This document shows, piece by piece, positions 12,950-14,596 of a DNA stretch of 14,596 bases. Source of the stretch: Rhodanobacteraceae bacterium UBA703 (GTDB lineage: Bacteria; Pseudomonadota; Gammaproteobacteria; Xanthomonadales; Rhodanobacteraceae). Each line of letters opens with the position of its first letter. The stretch's first letter is position 1. Both the position numbers and the translations under genes were made by a program. The stretch covers positions 1 through 14,596 of the forward strand of contig DBMH01000201.1 of assembly GCA_002297645.1 (NCBI GenBank), written 5' to 3'. The notes beneath the pieces were generated by a model. It did no database searches. It was not told the origin of the DNA and saw only the letters and a list, made by a program, of their open reading frames with translations.

Positions 12950-13023
12950 TGGAGCGGGTGATGGGAATCGAACCCACGTTCGCAGCTTGGGAAGCTGCTG
13001 TCTTGCCATTAGACGACACCCGC
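12950..13023 (-). tRNA. tRNA-Gly (anticodon CCC)
   Basis: A 74-base tRNA including an encoded CCA (12952-12950). The acceptor arm is GCGGGTG (13023-13017) pairing with CACCCGC (12960-12954), with discriminator T (12953). The anticodon stem GCAGC/GCTGC encloses the loop TTCCCAA, anticodon CCC, reading GGG codons. The T arm contains GGTTCGATTCC. The anticodon arm strongly resembles E. coli glyU. It is followed after 10 bases by the GTG of the RimK-associated protease, so tRNA and mRNA are probably one transcript. Confidence 0.97.
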
Positions 13024-13034
13024 GGGGTGGCGCA

Positions 13035-13063
13035 AGCGTAACGGCAGGCGCGGACACCGACAA
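13035..13063 (-). promoter_or_regulatory. Stable-RNA promoter of tRNA-Gly (and the protease-rimK genes)
   Basis: On the minus strand TTGTCG (13063-13058), 17 bases, then TACGCT (13040-13035), followed by a GC-rich discriminator and the tRNA 5' end 12 bases on. Spacing is optimal and the GC-rich discriminator is typical of growth-rate-controlled tRNA promoters. It would start about 5 bases before the mature tRNA. Confidence 0.65.
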
Positions 13064-13240
13064 GCGCCCGGGCCGCTCCTGAACCGTTGCCGCGTGCCGC
13101 CTGCAAGGAGATGCAAAATCCGCGATGCGGATAGTCGTGGTTCAGCCGGTTTCCGCTGATATTGTCGTCGGCCTGTCAGCGCGGGCGGCCGATACGTAGG
13201 GGAAGGCGAATCCCACCGCAGCCGCGCCTGGCGTAGGCCC

Positions 13241-13245
13241 AGGAG
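13241..13245 (+). promoter_or_regulatory. Ribosome binding site AGGAG of the FecR-domain gene
   Basis: AGGAG is 7 bases before the ATG at 13253 and fixes that start. In the 229-base gap before it (13024-13252) I see the tRNA promoter on the minus strand and only weak plus-strand -10 candidates such as TATTGT at 13160-13165. Confidence 0.7.
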
Positions 13246-13252
13246 AACATTC

Positions 13253-14596
13253 ATGGTCACCAAGCGTCATTCCGTTCCGAGGGCCTGGCTCGCTGCCGCG
13301 ACGCTGGCGTTCGGCCTGCTCGTCGGCGCCGCCCACGCCGCCGGCGATCCGCCCGATCGCGTCGCGCGCGTCAGCTACCTGCGCGGCAACGTCAGTTTCC
13401 AGGCGTCCGGCGACGACCAGTGGGTCCAGATGTCGCTGAACCGCCCGGTCATCACGGGCGACCGCGTCTATGCCGACCGCGATTCGCGTGCCGAACTCGA
13501 GATCGGCGGCGCGACCATGCGCCTCGACGAAGGCACCACGGCCAGCCTCCTCAACATCGACGACGACATCGCGCAGCTCGAACTCACGGAGGGCACGTTG
13601 AACCTGCACGTGCGCCGGGTGTTCGACGGCCAGTCGTACGAGATCGACACGCCGACGCTGGCCTTCGTCGTCGACCGCCCGGGCGACTACCGCGTCGACA
13701 TCGCTCCCGACGGCAGTTCGACGATGGTCACCGTCTTCGAGGGTAGCGGCGACGTCTACGGCGAGAACAACGCCAGCTACAGCGTGCAGAGCGGCAATTC
13801 CTACAAATTCCACGATTCCGCGCTGCGCGACTACGAGGTGTTCGACCTCCCCCGCCGCGACGACTTCGACCAGTGGTGCGCGACGCGCAACGACCGCTAC
13901 GAGCGCTCGGTGTCGCGCCGCTATGTGTCGGAGGAGGTCATCGGCTACGCGGACCTCGACGACTACGGCAGCTGGAACGACGAGCCGACCTACGGCTCCG
14001 TCTGGTATCCGACGCGCGTGGACGCGGGCTGGACGCCGTACCGCTACGGCCGCTGGTCCTGGGTCGATCCCTGGGGCTGGACCTGGGTCGACAACTCGCC
14101 GTGGGGCTTCGCCCCGTTCCACTACGGCCGCTGGGCCTACATCGGCAACCGCTGGGGCTGGTGCCCGGGCCCGAGCCGCGTGCGTCCGATCTACGCGCCG
14201 GCGCTGGTGGCCTTCGTCGGCGGCAGCGGCTGGGGCGTGTCCGTCGGATTCAACAGCGGCCCGGTGGGCTGGTTCCCGCTCGGCCCGCGCGACGTCTACG
14301 TGCCCTGGTATCGCGCCTCGCGCGACTACTTCACCAACGTCAACGTGCGCAACACCACGATCATCAACAACACCTACATCACCAACGTCTACAACAACTA
14401 CTCGCGCGGCGGCCCGATCACCAACGTGAACTACGCCTACCGCACGAACGTGAACGCCGTGACCGCGGTGCCGCGCAACGTCTTCGTCGGCGCGGGTGCC
14501 GTCGCCGGCGCGCGGGTGCAGGTCAACGAGGCGCGACTGCGCGACGCGCAGGTCGTCAGCCGCGTCGGCATCGTGCCGGAACGGGCGAGCTTCGCC
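13253..14596 (+). CDS. Exported FecR-domain / DUF6600-type protein, 3' end beyond the window
   Basis: 448 residues are visible and the frame is open at the edge. A signal peptide is clear (RAWLAAATLAFGLLVGAAHA, 10-29). A FecR-like beta domain occupies about 38-170: RVSYLRGNVSF, ITGDRVYADRDSRAELEIG, TEGTLNLHV and DRPGDYRVDIAPDG. Next is an acidic Tyr/Asp/Arg linker (195-250). Then comes an aromatic block (259-306) built on two near-copies, YGRWSWVDPWGWTWVD and FHYGRWAYIGNRWGW, the hallmark of DUF6600 proteins. YAPALVAFVGG (314-324) and VGWFPLGPRDVYVPWYRAS (338-356) follow. An Asn/Thr/Tyr-rich segment (360-403) leads into an Ala/Val-rich part with coiled-coil-like heptads. Unlike FecR anti-sigma factors it has no cytoplasmic or transmembrane anti-sigma part, so it is probably an envelope protein of unknown role. 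No sigma-factor gene adjoins it. Confidence 0.88.
   Translation, partial: MVTKRHSVPRAWLAAATLAFGLLVGAAHAAGDPPDRVARVSYLRGNVSFQASGDDQWVQMSLNRPVITGDRVYADRDSRAELEIGGATMRLDEGTTASLLNIDDDIAQLELTEGTLNLHVRRVFDGQSYEIDTPTLAFVVDRPGDYRVDIAPDGSSTMVTVFEGSGDVYGENNASYSVQSGNSYKFHDSALRDYEVFDLPRRDDFDQWCATRNDRYERSVSRRYVSEEVIGYADLDDYGSWNDEPTYGSVWYPTRVDAGWTPYRYGRWSWVDPWGWTWVDNSPWGFAPFHYGRWAYIGNRWGWCPGPSRVRPIYAPALVAFVGGSGWGVSVGFNSGPVGWFPLGPRDVYVPWYRASRDYFTNVNVRNTTIINNTYITNVYNNYSRGGPITNVNYAYRTNVNAVTAVPRNVFVGAGAVAGARVQVNEARLRDAQVVSRVGIVPERASFA

Noticed and set aside
13142..14122. A 326-codon minus-strand frame opposite the FecR-domain gene
   Set aside because: The plus-strand reading has a signal peptide, AGGAG ribosome site and domain matches; the minus frame is Val/Arg/Ala-rich with none.
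13253..14596. The FecR-domain gene as part of a FecIR iron-signalling system
   Set aside because: It has an N-terminal signal peptide, no anti-sigma part, and no FecI-type sigma factor or TonB-dependent receptor gene beside it.
1..14596. CRISPR arrays, insertion sequences, prophage or integrase genes
   Set aside because: No spaced direct repeats, transposase motifs or terminal inverted repeats were found. The tRNA-Gly has no visible integrase or duplicated 3' end within the window.

Overview
The window is very GC-rich (strong G/C bias at third codon positions, long antisense shadow ORFs) and reads as chromosomal DNA of a gammaproteobacterium of the order Lysobacterales (Xanthomonadales), possibly Rhodanobacteraceae. 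This rests on the family mix: an ECF sigma factor paired with a Ser/Thr kinase, a CSLREA/choice-of-anchor secreted protein ending in a 'FADGF'-type tail, a BlaI-M56 pair whose peptidase carries a TonB C-terminal domain, and RimK with its retropepsin-like partner. The taxonomic call is inference; there is no rRNA or other marker here.

Layout. 1-1571 (minus): ECF sigma factor followed by a Ser/Thr kinase, joined by an ATGA overlap; the kinase runs off the left edge. 1703-4405 (plus): divergently transcribed 900-residue secreted beta-helix/Ig-like protein. 4550-5047 (plus): small secreted DUF4124-like protein. 5109-6026 (plus): branched-chain aminotransferase IlvE with its own extended -10 promoter. 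6027-6125: convergent gap with two hairpins. 6126-8088 (minus): OmpR-type response regulator then sensor histidine kinase, overlapping. 8089-8508: a 420-base gap with a strong minus-strand intrinsic terminator and possibly a small RNA. 8509-10733 (minus): BlaI-type repressor then M56 peptidase/TonB fusion, ATGA overlap, with a striking palindrome at the likely promoter. 10886-11374 (minus): small secreted protein of unknown function with a palindrome-flanked promoter. 11548-13023 (minus): tRNA-Gly(CCC), a RimK-associated aspartic protease and RimK, apparently one transcription unit. 13253-14596 (plus): FecR/DUF6600-type secreted protein, cut by the right edge.

How the parts relate. The window is dominated by regulation and by the envelope. 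Three signalling modules are visible: sigma/kinase, two-component system, and BlaI/M56-TonB. Four exported proteins lie around them. The least conventional pieces are the sigma factor that lacks the acidic residues normal in region 2.2 but has three threonines there next to its kinase, the metalloprotease whose periplasmic sensor slot holds a TonB domain, and a protease mRNA that begins 10 bases after a tRNA. No mobile elements, phage genes, CRISPR arrays or insertion sequences were seen; gene content looks like ordinary core/accessory chromosome.
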